From Saccoglossus kowalevskii (Eukaryota > Hemichordata > Enteropneusta > Harrimaniidae), in assembly GCF_000003605.2 (NCBI RefSeq), contig NW_003123418.1:286307-301224 (forward strand): a DNA stretch of 14,918 bases, in the 5' to 3' direction. The notes beneath the pieces are model-generated. The model had not been told where the DNA came from and made no database searches. It saw only the letters and a program-made list of their open reading frames with translations. Every line of letters begins with the position of its first letter. Positions within the stretch are counted from its first letter, which is position 1. Both the position numbers and the translations under genes were made by a program. This document shows, piece by piece, positions 1-8,343 of this stretch.

Positions 1-280
1 CTATGTTCACTCTAACTCTCGTGGTAGGATTTAAAATATTTCCCCGCTGCAAATGTCAACTCAATATGGATATCTATACACTCTGAGAATATATTTATAG
101 TAGCCTGGATTCCAAGCACTGAACCGGCTCTGTGCATCCGTTAAACAAATTATTTGTTCTCGCAATGCTTCAATTTATATAATTTTGAATTTAAAAAAAA
201 AAAAATAGCTACATTTCTGAAATAACGATCACAAAAAAGCGCACCTCGATTTTTTGTAGGCTGGACGCTACCCTTATATT

Positions 281-650
281 CTCGGGGTGGACATCCGGAC
301 ATTTTCACCGCATGGCAACCATCACGGGCCGAAAACTCTCAGAAAACGGTACTTCGGGATGGTTGTTAAGACTCCCCCGAACAGCGTAACAAGATTACCC
401 TGCGTGTGTAACGCAGTTGAGTTCCTGTTGTTTTCTCGGATTTTCACCGGCTCTTCCCACGGCGTTCCGCGTTCCTCAGCAGCGCGCACAGAGCCCGTAG
501 AAATACGTGGTACAGTGGTGCGCGTCTAAGCAACGCGGAACGTCTTGTGACGTAGCTCCCCGAGGATACCTACTACTAGCCTAGTCGCTGTCCCGACCGG
601 CAGTTCAGTGCTGAGAACTAAATAAATGACCGTGGCGGACGTGAAACTCA
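281..650. promoter_or_regulatory. CpG-island-like segment, candidate promoter or first exon
   Basis: About 34 CpG dinucleotides fall in this roughly 370-base stretch, by hand count, whereas the flanks carry only one or two per 60-base line. Local G+C is clearly above the AT-rich surroundings. A cAMP-response-like half site (TGACGTAG, near 548-555) lies inside. In invertebrates such segments often mark unmethylated promoters, but that is inference here. An 80-codon frame at 287-529 crosses it but resembles no family I know. Possible plus-strand splice signals follow: a donor-like CCG|GTAAGA near 768 and a pyrimidine-rich acceptor ending AG at 951-952. A minus-strand gene running out of the window is equally possible. 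Confidence 0.4.
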
Positions 651-1850
651 ATCTACATGAATTATCAAACAAACAAAATTATTGCTATTTTACTAGAAAC
701 AACATTATATGGCGTGTTTGAAATTTCTTGCAGTGCAGATAAATGTCCGCCAGCGCTAAGACACCCCGGTAAGACACGCACATGATTCACTGTCGACTCT
801 AGTTGGCGCTCTTCGCAAAATGTATTGCCAAGTTTCCAATAAAAATAGTTCTTGTCATAGCTTTCAACCTGTCATAGATAATTTACTTTATCTATACGTG
901 TTCGTAATGTAGCGACTCACGTTCGTGACCATTTTTTTTTTCTTTTTTTTAGTTCAGGATATACAATTATTTGAAGGGCCAACATATGGTAGGAGTCGGG
1001 TTAGGGTTAGTATTCAGAAGTGGAGTACATTCAAGTTGTAAACTCTTTCTCTTAAATTAAATAAAGAAGAAGTTTACGTTCTAGAATATATGAATAGAAA
1101 ATAATAGAATACATGTATTTGACTAGAAAACAGAGAACACATTCTGAGTGACGTGTCATAGACAATAGAACACAAGACCGTATTTTTTTTCGCGTAATTA
1201 AAACGCAAGGAATATAACCTCACCGCGAACAGGTTTGCCACCACCATCAGGTCTGTAGAATAGAAGTCATGTTATGTGGTGCCTGGTTTGTTCAATAGTC
1301 GACGAAATATCAATGCCGATATTCATCATTGAATATATTACGACAACTATGGAGAGTGATTGATCTACTAGACGACTATATCACTGTCCGAATCGTAAGG
1401 TCAGCACAAGCGTGGGGATTTTTCAATCAGGAAATCGCTGCATACGAGATATTCTGGAGTTCCCAACTCTGATATAAATTGCAATGAATCTAACAATTTT
1501 AATGCACGAATAGGGAATCAAACTTACCTCAAAATACATCGTGTTATGGAGCACCATGTCTCAGAGTAATGTTTACTCCGACGAACACGTGACCATTCTG
1601 TTCGCGTTACGCAACACTCATGAGACCACTCGATTGATAGGAACGTGACAGGAAAGCTTTACAGTGGTGATGATGACGACACAACTAGCCAACCAATAAA
1701 GATATATATAAATAAATACTTTCGTTACACCACCTGTGAATGAAAACATTCTCCAAACCCAACTTGAAACCTGTTGTTTTCACATCAGAACAGGTGATTA
1801 GGTTCGACCACAGTCCTCATGGTGTTTCTAAGACTAATTACTTTTACCTG
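651..1850. other. AT-rich non-coding stretch
   Basis: No recognisable gene. It holds homopolymer runs (for example T-rich at 931-950), one and a half telomere-like TTAGGG units near 1000-1012, and no open frame of note. The pyrimidine tract ending at 952 could be a splice acceptor for a gene starting in the CpG-rich segment upstream, but no downstream exon was recognised. Confidence 0.5.
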
Positions 1851-1883
1851 TCAGGTCAGGTCAGGTCAGGTCAGGTCAGGTCA
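1851..1883 (+). repeat. TCAGG pentanucleotide microsatellite
   Basis: Six perfect TCAGG units followed by TCA. The array creates overlapping AGGTCA hexamers every 5 bases, so alternate hexamers form direct repeats with a 4-base spacer. Two short open frames across it are artefacts of the repeat. Confidence 0.95.
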
Positions 1884-2246
1884 TTTACGAATGAAAGCCT
1901 GTATCCCCTTTCTGTATGTTTGCTTATTATCGTCTTTTATAAACATTATATCTGAGTGGTTGATCAATATAAAAGGGACGATGATCCAGAAAAAAACACA
2001 GCAACATAGCTATGAATACAATATGACATAAACGCACCTTTATTCAAGTTTGCTATATGACACTATGGGACTGATAATAGTGAAAATAAATCAATAAAAT
2101 TTGTCAATAATTCATAACACAAGTCAAGCAATATTGCACAATGGAAATGGCGATATCTCAAAATAAAATCTATTATCTTTTATGTGTACAAACTTTTGAA
2201 AATCAGAATTTCAATAAATTCTTTTGCGGATGGTAGTTTAGTATCA
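1884..2246. other. AT-rich non-coding stretch
   Basis: No gene supported. A minus-strand AATAAA (plus TTTATT, about 2039-2044) lies 370 bases beyond the stop of the candidate terminal exon at 2415-2583. It could be that gene's polyadenylation signal, which is an inference from position only. Confidence 0.35.
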
Positions 2247-2371
2247 AACACTTGTAGTTTTTTAAGCACGATGGGACGATCAGAAACGCTAAAAAATTAA
2301 AATTTCTGCTTACGACTGATTTTTAGTCCTTGTCACGTTTTCGACACGGATTTTCAGTCGGCTCAAGTGTT
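2247..2371. repeat. Nested imperfect inverted repeat, MITE-like
   Basis: The outer arms AACACTTG (2247-2254) and CAAGTGTT (2364-2371) are perfectly complementary over 8 bases. Inside, 2314-2359 folds imperfectly: GACTGATTTTTAGTCC on the left against GGATTTTCAGTC on the right. The size (125 bp) and nesting resemble a small non-autonomous DNA element. No target-site duplication is evident, so chance or a degraded copy is possible. Confidence 0.3.
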
Positions 2372-2414
2372 AAATCAGGATAAACAGCCAATGACAATAG
2401 AGTAGCCAAATGGA

Positions 2415-2583
2415 TTAAGTACTGGCATTCTGCATAGGTATGAATCTAGCCGCGGCCACAGCTAAAAGGGACTGTGGTCTAGCAATATCATATAGTGTTA
2501 CAGACAGGAAGTCCACGGCATGGGTCAGAGTATATCCAGACCACTCGTTTCGATGAATGGCATGGGCGATAGTCACAGCGTGA
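2415..2583 (-). CDS. Candidate terminal exon of an unrecognised protein
   Basis: On the minus strand a long pyrimidine tract ends in CCCACAAG at 2584, a good splice acceptor. From 2583 the reading (one leading base, then 55 codons) stays open to a TAA at 2415-2417. Codons use C and G in third positions far more than the AT-rich flanks, and the composition is balanced, with segments such as AIHRNEWSGYTLTHAVDF and YDIARPQSLLAVAAARFIP. This suggests a real exon, the C-terminal end of a protein whose other exons I could not find. I do not recognise the family. The opposite strand is also open over part of the same stretch, so the orientation is not certain. Confidence 0.4.
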
Positions 2584-3039
2584 CTTGTGGGTAAGAAAAG
2601 AAAATGAATACCGATGAAATTGTGATTACTGTATTTAGAGTTTTCTCTACGGATTCTTACTATTATACAATTATCACAGTAAGTTGTGTACGTACCGGCG
2701 TTCAATGATCTATATAGAAAACCTTACCAGTTGTGTTAAAAAATGTTTGGAAGTTTTCCATTGCTCATCATAACTCTTACAGTCCGTTGCACGTAACCCC
2801 GTAGTAAAACTCTTGACCATATGGACCAAAATTAACAGGGAGTAAAACACAGTTTTCGAAAAGCTGTTCATGCATTGACCAATCAGGAGAGCTCATAAGC
2901 ACTAACGAAATATTTGCCGTTGTACTTAACAAAGGAGCTTAGCGCTAAGCACAAAGGAACGTTTATAGGCTTAAAGTAAGATTTAGATCGTGTTATAATC
3001 CAAATCCCCTTTGTAAGCAGAAATTTTCATATGTATAAT
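2584..3039. other. Non-coding stretch, possible intron
   Basis: If 2415-2583 is a terminal exon this is its intron. The minus-strand frame that continues to 2705 runs through the polypyrimidine tract and is not protein-like. No other feature was seen. Confidence 0.35.
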
Positions 3040-3060
3040 CACCGTCCCTGAGGGACGGTG
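3040..3060. repeat. Perfect GC-rich palindrome (hairpin)
   Basis: CACCGTCCCT and AGGGACGGTG are perfect 10-base reverse complements around a single G. It stands out as GC-rich within AT-rich DNA. It could be the tip of a small inverted-repeat element or a structured RNA stem. No U-tract typical of a bacterial terminator is expected or seen in this eukaryotic setting. Confidence 0.8.
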
Positions 3061-4469
3061 GTATAATATTGAAAGCATATGTGTTCAGATTAAATCAGCA
3101 TTTCTACTGGCAAAGAGATGTTCTATTTGTTTTATATCCAAAAAGCCACTTAGGCAAGTCAACCATTTCATTTCACACGCCCACGCTGATATTTAAAAAA
3201 AACAGCTTATATCTTTTTCCTTGTTGTGATAATTTATTCAAAATTTCCAAACTGATTGGTTTCTAGAAGTCATATGAAACTATTGGGTAACGCTGTTAAG
3301 ATAGATGAAATGACGTTGCAAACGAACACCAAAATAAAGTGGACAATTTTAAAAATAGTAAAATAAGGGAATAAATAAATGCGCATATTAATTATTGTCA
3401 CAGGGTCATTTCCCGGTAACTTAACTTTAATTGTTGGTGTGTATATTTTTACAGTTTGTTAATTAAGTTTAAGTTAAGTTTATTATTTTGGTCAGAGATG
3501 GCGCTGTAATGACACTTTGATGGATGTGACTAACCCATCCGAAAATGAAATCTTCCTGAATAAATTAACTTGTCACATGGCGTGAAACAAAAGCCGAAGG
3601 GATCCCCTGCTGCCTGTCATACTAATTAACATCTTGAGAAGTGTGTTGCCAGTTCCTGATACTTAGGGGTTGGAAACCCCATGGCCAACTACATGTGCTT
3701 CTACCAGCTATAGTATTCTACATGGTGAAGTCGCCGAGTCTCCATAGCCGCGCTGCAACTTATTTGTCAAACGTGATCGACACAAAATTCCTAGGAGATT
3801 ATCAAACCACCATCGAGACATTAAATCGTGCGATACAACGAACACTGTGTATGGAACTCAGTCAACTACAAAAGCTAAGAAGTCTTAGACGTTACATTGT
3901 TATTTCTACGTTACTCCGTTCGTCGTTATGGTACAGTGACTGATGTTAACAGCCTACAAGTGACAGCGTAAAACGTTATTTACTTGTATTTTCAGATTAT
4001 GTACGGATTAAGTTGTTTAGGGCATTAACCATGGTTATTTGCGTTTAAATAATAATGTAATTATTGCTTCAATTACTTAAGGTCAAATATTGTGATTTAC
4101 ATTACAAATATTGTTTGAGATTATCCCATATTAAATATTTCGTTAACCACGTATATTTGTTTCTTGAAGTGTGTGCATGTTTTATCTCAAAATTCTACCC
4201 TGGCATTACTGTGTATGATCATATATCAACATCAATATCAATATATCTAATGACTATTTATATTGTGTATTTTGGGGTAAAGAACCCAAACACAATGTTG
4301 GTAATGGTAGTATATTTTGGCCGTTGTATTTCTGTATTACGTTTGGCGATTCTACCGAACAATAGTACCTCACCGTGTAATTTACCTTGTGACAATTATT
4401 GTAATTTCAAAACTGTAATGAATAATGCATTTCATCTTTATATCACATGGACATTACAAATCGTGGTCA
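3061..4469. other. Long stretch without a supported gene
   Basis: Two open frames cross this stretch on the plus strand: 3641-3943 (100 codons, GTG start) and 4064-4513 (149 codons, TTG start). Neither begins with ATG or shows a known motif. The second is rich in Ile, Tyr, Phe and Cys, as expected of translated AT-rich DNA. The part at 3720-3920 is somewhat richer in CpG than its neighbours and might be a degraded element or an exon, but I cannot name it. Confidence 0.4.
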
Positions 4470-4470
4470 C

Positions 4471-4680
4471 CAAAACGGCTGTTTATAACGCCTCGGCCAA
4501 AACGAATTGTTAGCTATGAAGGGAAAAACACGAGTCGCACAACGAATGGTCGTCTGGTTCTGATGATTGGTCATTCGTGTGCTTTGAAATTAAAGACGTA
4601 TCCGTGCGCGTACAACCAAATTCTATTTCACTGGTTATCGTCTAAAATAACGAAACAGGCAACGTACGTTCAGGTATGTA
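4471..4680. other. CpG-rich segment with splice-like borders, candidate exon
   Basis: About 18 CpGs occur in 210 bases. Two exon models fit. On the plus strand, an ATG frame starting near 4425 reaches a strong donor, TTCAG|GTATGT at about 4672. On the minus strand, an acceptor (GTTATTTTAG, ending at 4642) opens a 43-residue hydrophilic tail from 4641 to a TAA at 4510-4512, with segments such as SEIEFGCTRTDTSLISK and SSEPDDHSLCDSCFSLHS. Neither product is recognised. A promoter-linked first exon or a last exon are both possible, and only one can be right. Confidence 0.25.
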
Positions 4681-5680
4681 TCAACCATTATTACTATCAA
4701 CAATCCGAGTCGTAGATAGAGCTTTCCAAAAACACGCGCACATAAAAAAAGCTTTAAATTTTATCAGTCATCCACATCTAGAAAAAGTATATTTTCTAAT
4801 TGTTTAAAAAAAAATTGTTTGTTAAATTCGAATACTGGCAATTGAATAATAAAATAAAGACGAGAAATGATTATCGGAATATTTAGTTCATTGTGTTTAT
4901 TTGCAAGGTTACTATCTGTCATGTGTTATAGCTTATTGGGATCTTGAGGTTTTACATCATATTGACTAATCCATCAACAGGTTTTACTGACGTGCATAGC
5001 ATTCAGAGACACAATATATGCAAGGCTCCAAATGTTGCAATATATATATCATCTCTAATTGACATTACTGTAACACTTTCGCTAAAAACTGAGACTCAAA
5101 GTCCAGAGAATTTACCAGATTAGAGACAAATGTAGATTCGATCTTCAGGTTGTGATCAGAAGACATCTAAAGTCGAAATTTATGTGGACCATGGGTATTC
5201 AGAACAGCCGACTTATTTTAAACGTTAGTCTATAATTTTAAATTTTATTAGAAATAATTGTTTGATGTAACTGTTTTTGTTCATATATATATATGAAATG
5301 GTACATAATTCACACATGTAATGATTTTGAAACATTGTGAATGACGAACTCTGGCACGTGATCACATACACCAGCAAAATATTTGTGGATTATTTATCTT
5401 CCACAGATGAGCTAAAGTGTACAATAATATCAAGCAGTATACATATGATTTAAGAGTGCATTACACACCGCACATGTGAATTTAGTAGACTGCAAGTGTA
5501 ATGAGAAAAAATAGTTGATTATGAAGCCATATATCTCATTATTAAATAAGTAACCACACCTCAATGTTAATCCAGTATTTATTGTTGCTAAATCCACAAT
5601 GACATGTAACGTATATATCAGACACATTTGTCATTTTGTTGTTCAATAATAAAAATACAGAATGTCTAATGGGGATATAC
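4681..5680. other. AT-rich non-coding stretch
   Basis: It contains A- and T-runs, a short AT microsatellite near 5285-5295 and no supported gene. The minus-strand frame at 5430-5627 (65 codons) has no recognisable motif. Confidence 0.5.
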
Positions 5681-5694
5681 TACTAGTACTAGTA
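5681..5694. repeat. 14-base perfect palindrome
   Basis: TACTAGTACTAGTA is its own reverse complement, built from two overlapping ACTAGT sites. It is probably a local low-complexity accident. Confidence 0.7.
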
Positions 5695-5939
5695 ATATAT
5701 TACTTTTATAATTTATGATAAACGGAATATTGTTTACGCTTCTATAGGAACTGTTGGCCTACTCGGCAATGCATTCGTCTGATTCGTTTTCTACCGTGTA
5801 CGCTACCTGTCGTGGTGATTGCATGGTTATACGGTTAATGTTGGTCCTGCCATTTTATCACACCGCAAACACATGTTCTATGAAGTACACAAGTTAAATT
5901 TCAATGAAAAAACAGTTTTGAAGTATGTACCTAATTGCT

Positions 5940-6020
5940 CTAAGCTGTTAAAACAGCGTGCAAAGTTGTGCAAAGCGATTGCAAAGTTGGTAGATTTGCG
6001 TGTTTATTTGACTTAAGTTG
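5940..6020 (+). repeat. Dispersed repeat monomer (GTGCAAAGTTG family)
   Basis: The segment from CTGTTAAAACAGCGTGCAAAG to CTTAAGTTGTTAT matches, with mismatches, the block at about 13410-13510 (GGTTAACACACCGTGCAAAG to CCTAAGTTGTTGG). Related blocks occur near 11970, 12620 and 12740. Within the monomer the short motif GCAAAG recurs three times. The 65-codon frame at 5819-6016 is partly translated repeat. Confidence 0.7.
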
Positions 6021-6137
6021 TTATATCCAATCCTGCAATTATAAAGTATGAAACATTAATAAAATCCATTCGAAGCCTCCTATGTTAGCAGACAGTTATA
6101 CGAGCCGGCCGTAAAATAAAAAAAAAAACTGCCTAAA

Positions 6138-6185
6138 AAATGTGAAAAGCGATTGAAAAGTTGGTGAATTTGCGTGTATATTTTA
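6138..6185 (+). repeat. Second, shorter monomer of the same repeat family
   Basis: The stretch TGTGAAAAGCGATTGAAAAG through TTGGTGAATTTGCGTGTATATTTTACC repeats the end of the 5940-6020 monomer and resembles the GTGAAAAGCGATTGTAAAGTTGGTAG block near 12150-12180. It directly precedes the 31-bp array. Confidence 0.6.
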
Positions 6186-6206
6186 CCAGAGTCATTTCGC
6201 ATATTG

Positions 6207-6747
6207 TTACCATAGAATATGCATAAAACGGCCATTATTACCATAGAATGTCCATGAAACAGCCATTATCACCATAGAATATGCATAAAACAGCCATTAT
6301 CACCATAGAATATGCATAAAACAGCCATTATTACCATAGAATATCCATGAAACGGCCATTATTACCATAGAATATGCACAAAACAGCCATTATTACCATA
6401 GAATATGCACAAAACAGCCATTATTACCATAGAATATTCATGAAACGGCCATTATTACCATAGAATATGCACAAAACAGCCATTATTACCATAGAATATG
6501 CACAAAACAGCCATTATTACCATAGAATATGCACAAAACAGCCATTATTACCATAGAATATCCATGAAACGGCCATTATTACCATAGAATATGCATACAA
6601 CAGCCATTATCACCATAGAATATCCATAAAACAGCCATTATTACCATAGAATATCCATGAAACGGCCATTATTAATATAGAATATGCATAAAACAGCCAT
6701 TATTACCATAGAATATGCATAAAACAGCCATTATTACCATATAATAG
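6207..6747 (+). repeat. 31-bp tandem array (minisatellite), 17 units plus a partial
   Basis: Seventeen consecutive 31-base units (6207-6733) follow the consensus TTACCATAGAATATGCAYAA then AACRGCCATTA, and a degenerate part-unit ends near 6747. No unit has an indel. Two variants alternate. The common one has GCATAAAACAG or GCACAAAACAG; the other has CCATGAAACGG. The second type is units 2, 5, 8, 12 and 15, giving a mostly three-unit (93-bp) higher-order period. This implies past amplification of a trimer, with one extra unit inserted. Confidence 0.97.
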
Positions 6748-6813
6748 CTTGATTTAATTTATTCATATTTTACATTAGAATACAATTTTACATTCACATA
6801 CACATTTTTCTGA

Positions 6814-7332
6814 TCAACATTCGTGGGGGGGGGGTACAAAATGAAAAAAAAGATCTGAAAATTTGTTTTCGAAGTTGACCAAGAACAGAAATTGTATGAA
6901 ACTGTCAGTCAATGATGACATCGATAAAGCTCGTTTCTTCAAGTACGGTCTGTGGGAACTCCACTCTATAGTCCCATCACGCATGCTCGCCAAGCAAATC
7001 GGAGGAAATGAATTTGATGCCAGTTTTGGTAGTTCTGGCGTTGGCAAAAAAAGACAAACTATACATGAATTTTCAATCCAAGGTGAAGCTCGGTCTGTGG
7101 ACATGACCGCTGGGATGATATTAAATGAAAAAAATGTACTATAAAAATTCCATCTGCATATATGCTCTTTATCCATTATCAATGAGGCTCCTCTGTAAGT
7201 TGTGACCGAGATAAGTTTAATTTTTTGCTTGGATTCCAACATATATCTAATCCACTGAGCTAAATTGCGCTTGATGGTATTTAACACGTATTTAGCAATT
7301 AATGTTTCGGAACATATGTGAACAGCTCCCAC
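6814..7332 (-). other. Unrecognised region open on both strands
   Basis: The minus strand is free of stops for 172 codons. The plus strand is open for 93 codons at 6863-7144, starting at TTG with a first ATG at 6896. Both lengths are long for AT-rich DNA. The plus product contains a globular-looking stretch (RFFKYGLWELHSIVPSRML, later FDASFGSSGVGKKRQ). The minus product is rich in Phe, Leu, Ser and Pro. The minus frame begins with GTG and would follow a splice-like AG (CATTTTCCAG, near 7341). I recognise neither protein. It may be a fragment of a mobile element or an exon of unknown orientation. A G10 run at 6825-6834 marks its lower edge. Confidence 0.25.
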
Positions 7333-7779
7333 ACAGCTGGAAAATGAATTTTTGTTTCAAGCAAATATTCATTTTTATTCTAATTACTACATGCTATTAC
7401 CAGAAATATGCGACATGCACATCATATCTAAGCATGTACTAACACATTTTGTACCAGTATTGCATAAATACAAAAAATAACACAAAATGACAAAACAAAA
7501 TTCACAGCAAAGAAGTTTGATGTCATAAAATTAGCTTTCTGGATAAACTTTGATAACACTGTAAAACATGTTTAAAAAGCGGCAAGCAATTGTGGTAAAA
7601 TGACGAAATAGCGAAATGTTGATTTAGCGAATCTTTCTTGTCATTGTTGATTTCTTTGTTTGGCGGCCATGTTGAATTGATAATAAAGTCTTTAGCGACA
7701 TCTTGAATTAGCGAATCAGCTCTCTCGCTAAATTCGCAAAAAAGACGTGCTTTACAATACTTTGTGGGACAGAACTTAC
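7333..7779. other. Flank or last intron of the ACCS-like pseudogene, with TTAGCGAA motif cluster
   Basis: Between about 7600 and 7745 the motif TTAGCGAA or its reverse complement occurs about five times (near 7611, 7625, 7693, 7708 and 7726). This suggests a degenerate repeat or small element. The expected C-terminal exon of the aminotransferase (a helix of roughly 10-20 residues) should lie here on the minus strand. A candidate acceptor (CATGTTTTACAG, near 7562) exists, but the residues after it do not convincingly match. A minus-strand AATAAA lies near 7374-7379. Confidence 0.4.
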
Positions 7780-7929
7780 CAACTTGTTTATCTTCATCAA
7801 TGAATAATATAATCCTAAACCACCCCGGTTGGCAGCAATATAAATCTAGACCAGGAGCTATGTAAACCTTATTGTATAATATCTCATAAAGGAGTTTCAT
7901 TTCATCAGTAATTGTCAAGGGGTAATATA
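7780..7929 (-). pseudogene. ACCS-like exon with VYIAPG and PGWFR
   Basis: This 150-base exon is bounded by an acceptor (TTTCGTTTCATAG, AG at 7931-7930) and a strong donor (GTTG|GTAAGT, starting at 7779). Both borders are phase 1. It reads YYPLTITDEMKLL, then EILYNKVYIAPGLDLYC, then CQPGWFRIILFIDEDKQV. The run K-V-Y-I-A-P-G, a cysteine, then P-G-W-F-R is the C-terminal signature of ACC synthases and ACCS. The arginine corresponds to aspartate aminotransferase Arg386, which grips the substrate alpha-carboxylate. This exon is intact and is the clearest identification in the window. The frame stays open into the intron, which makes it look longer than it is. Confidence 0.85.
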
Positions 7930-8009
7930 CTATGAAACGAAAATTAATCCATCAAAAATTAATGAAAGGTACATTGTAATTTGATAATATTTCTCTTAAC
8001 TAACCTTAC

Positions 8010-8154
8010 TAAAATCAGCCCAAATGAACAGACCTGACGGCCTGACAAGATGGGGATGGGGGGGCTCCTATCTTAGTTAATCCGTCGGACATATTTTTAT
8101 GAGCCTTCCTAAATCTTTGAAGATTTGTTGGCAGATATGTCTTTTCTACCCAAT
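8010..8154 (-). pseudogene. ACCS-like exon with DWVEKTYLP and FIWADF, frameshifted
   Basis: The acceptor TATTTTGTATACAG (AG at 8156-8155) leads into a phase-1 start whose split codon completes Asp of DWVEKTYLPTNLQRF, then KAHKNMSDGLTKIG. The family continues with a Gly-hydrophobic-IW-x-D stretch. Here that stretch, SGLFIWADF, is in the next frame, so one surplus base lies between, most simply within the seven-C run (plus-strand G7 at about 8058-8064). The donor TTTTA|GTAAGG starts at 8009 and its phase fits the next exon. The exon is 145 bases where 144 would keep frame. The intron to the next exon is 80 bases. A homopolymer sequencing error could mimic this lesion. Confidence 0.8.
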
Positions 8155-8250
8155 CTGTATACAAAATAAGTAATTGCAAAGCAAGAGAAACGGAGATATA
8201 TGACCTTGGAAGATAATGGCCACCAGTCGACCATTTTGAATCATATTTCA

Positions 8251-8343
8251 TCGTTCAACACAATGTACTGCCATCATTCCATGTTTGATTGTACATGGTG
8301 CAGCTGAGAACCACTTCACAAGTTCAAGTATCAGGACTCGGGT
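8251..8343 (-). pseudogene. Possible remnant of the ACCS-like exon before DWVEKTYLP
   Basis: The minus frame reads VLILELVKWFSAAPCTIKH then GMMAVHCVER before a TGA. The family expects here a helix ending in aromatic-x4-6-V-Q-x2-M-A-x-L-L-x-D immediately before the D-W. Aromatic F, the Pro, the I-K-H (for V-Q-x) and M-M align without gaps. No GT donor lies at the expected end (about 8252), and the phase does not fit. Just upstream the frame breaks with a TAG. A weak echo of the GMSGLRFG segment (T-S-A-H-F-G) is in another frame near 8355-8370. It is consistent with decay, but the match is modest. Confidence 0.35.

Noticed and set aside
1000-1012. TTAGGG-like telomeric motif
   Set aside because: Only one and a half units; no array.
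3641-3943. 100-codon plus-strand open frame
   Set aside because: GTG start and no recognisable motif. The moderate CpG content was noted, but there is no other support.
4064-4513. 149-codon plus-strand open frame
   Set aside because: It starts at TTG, is rich in residues of AT-rich codons, and shows no domain or splice-consistent start. It may be chance despite its length.
6207-6747. CRISPR-like array
   Set aside because: Units are contiguous with no unique spacers, and the context is eukaryotic. It is a minisatellite.
7246-7263. Minus-strand TTAGCTCAGTGGATTAGA, like a tRNA D-arm or A-box
   Set aside because: No full cloverleaf: the B-box-like GTTGGAATCC follows after only about 6 bases and there is no matching acceptor 3' strand. 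At most a tRNA fragment.
7523-7779. Continuation of the VYIAPG reading frame to 7523 as coding sequence
   Set aside because: A strong GTAAGT donor at 7779 ends the exon, and residues beyond it do not resemble the aminotransferase C-terminus and include the TTAGCGAA repeats.
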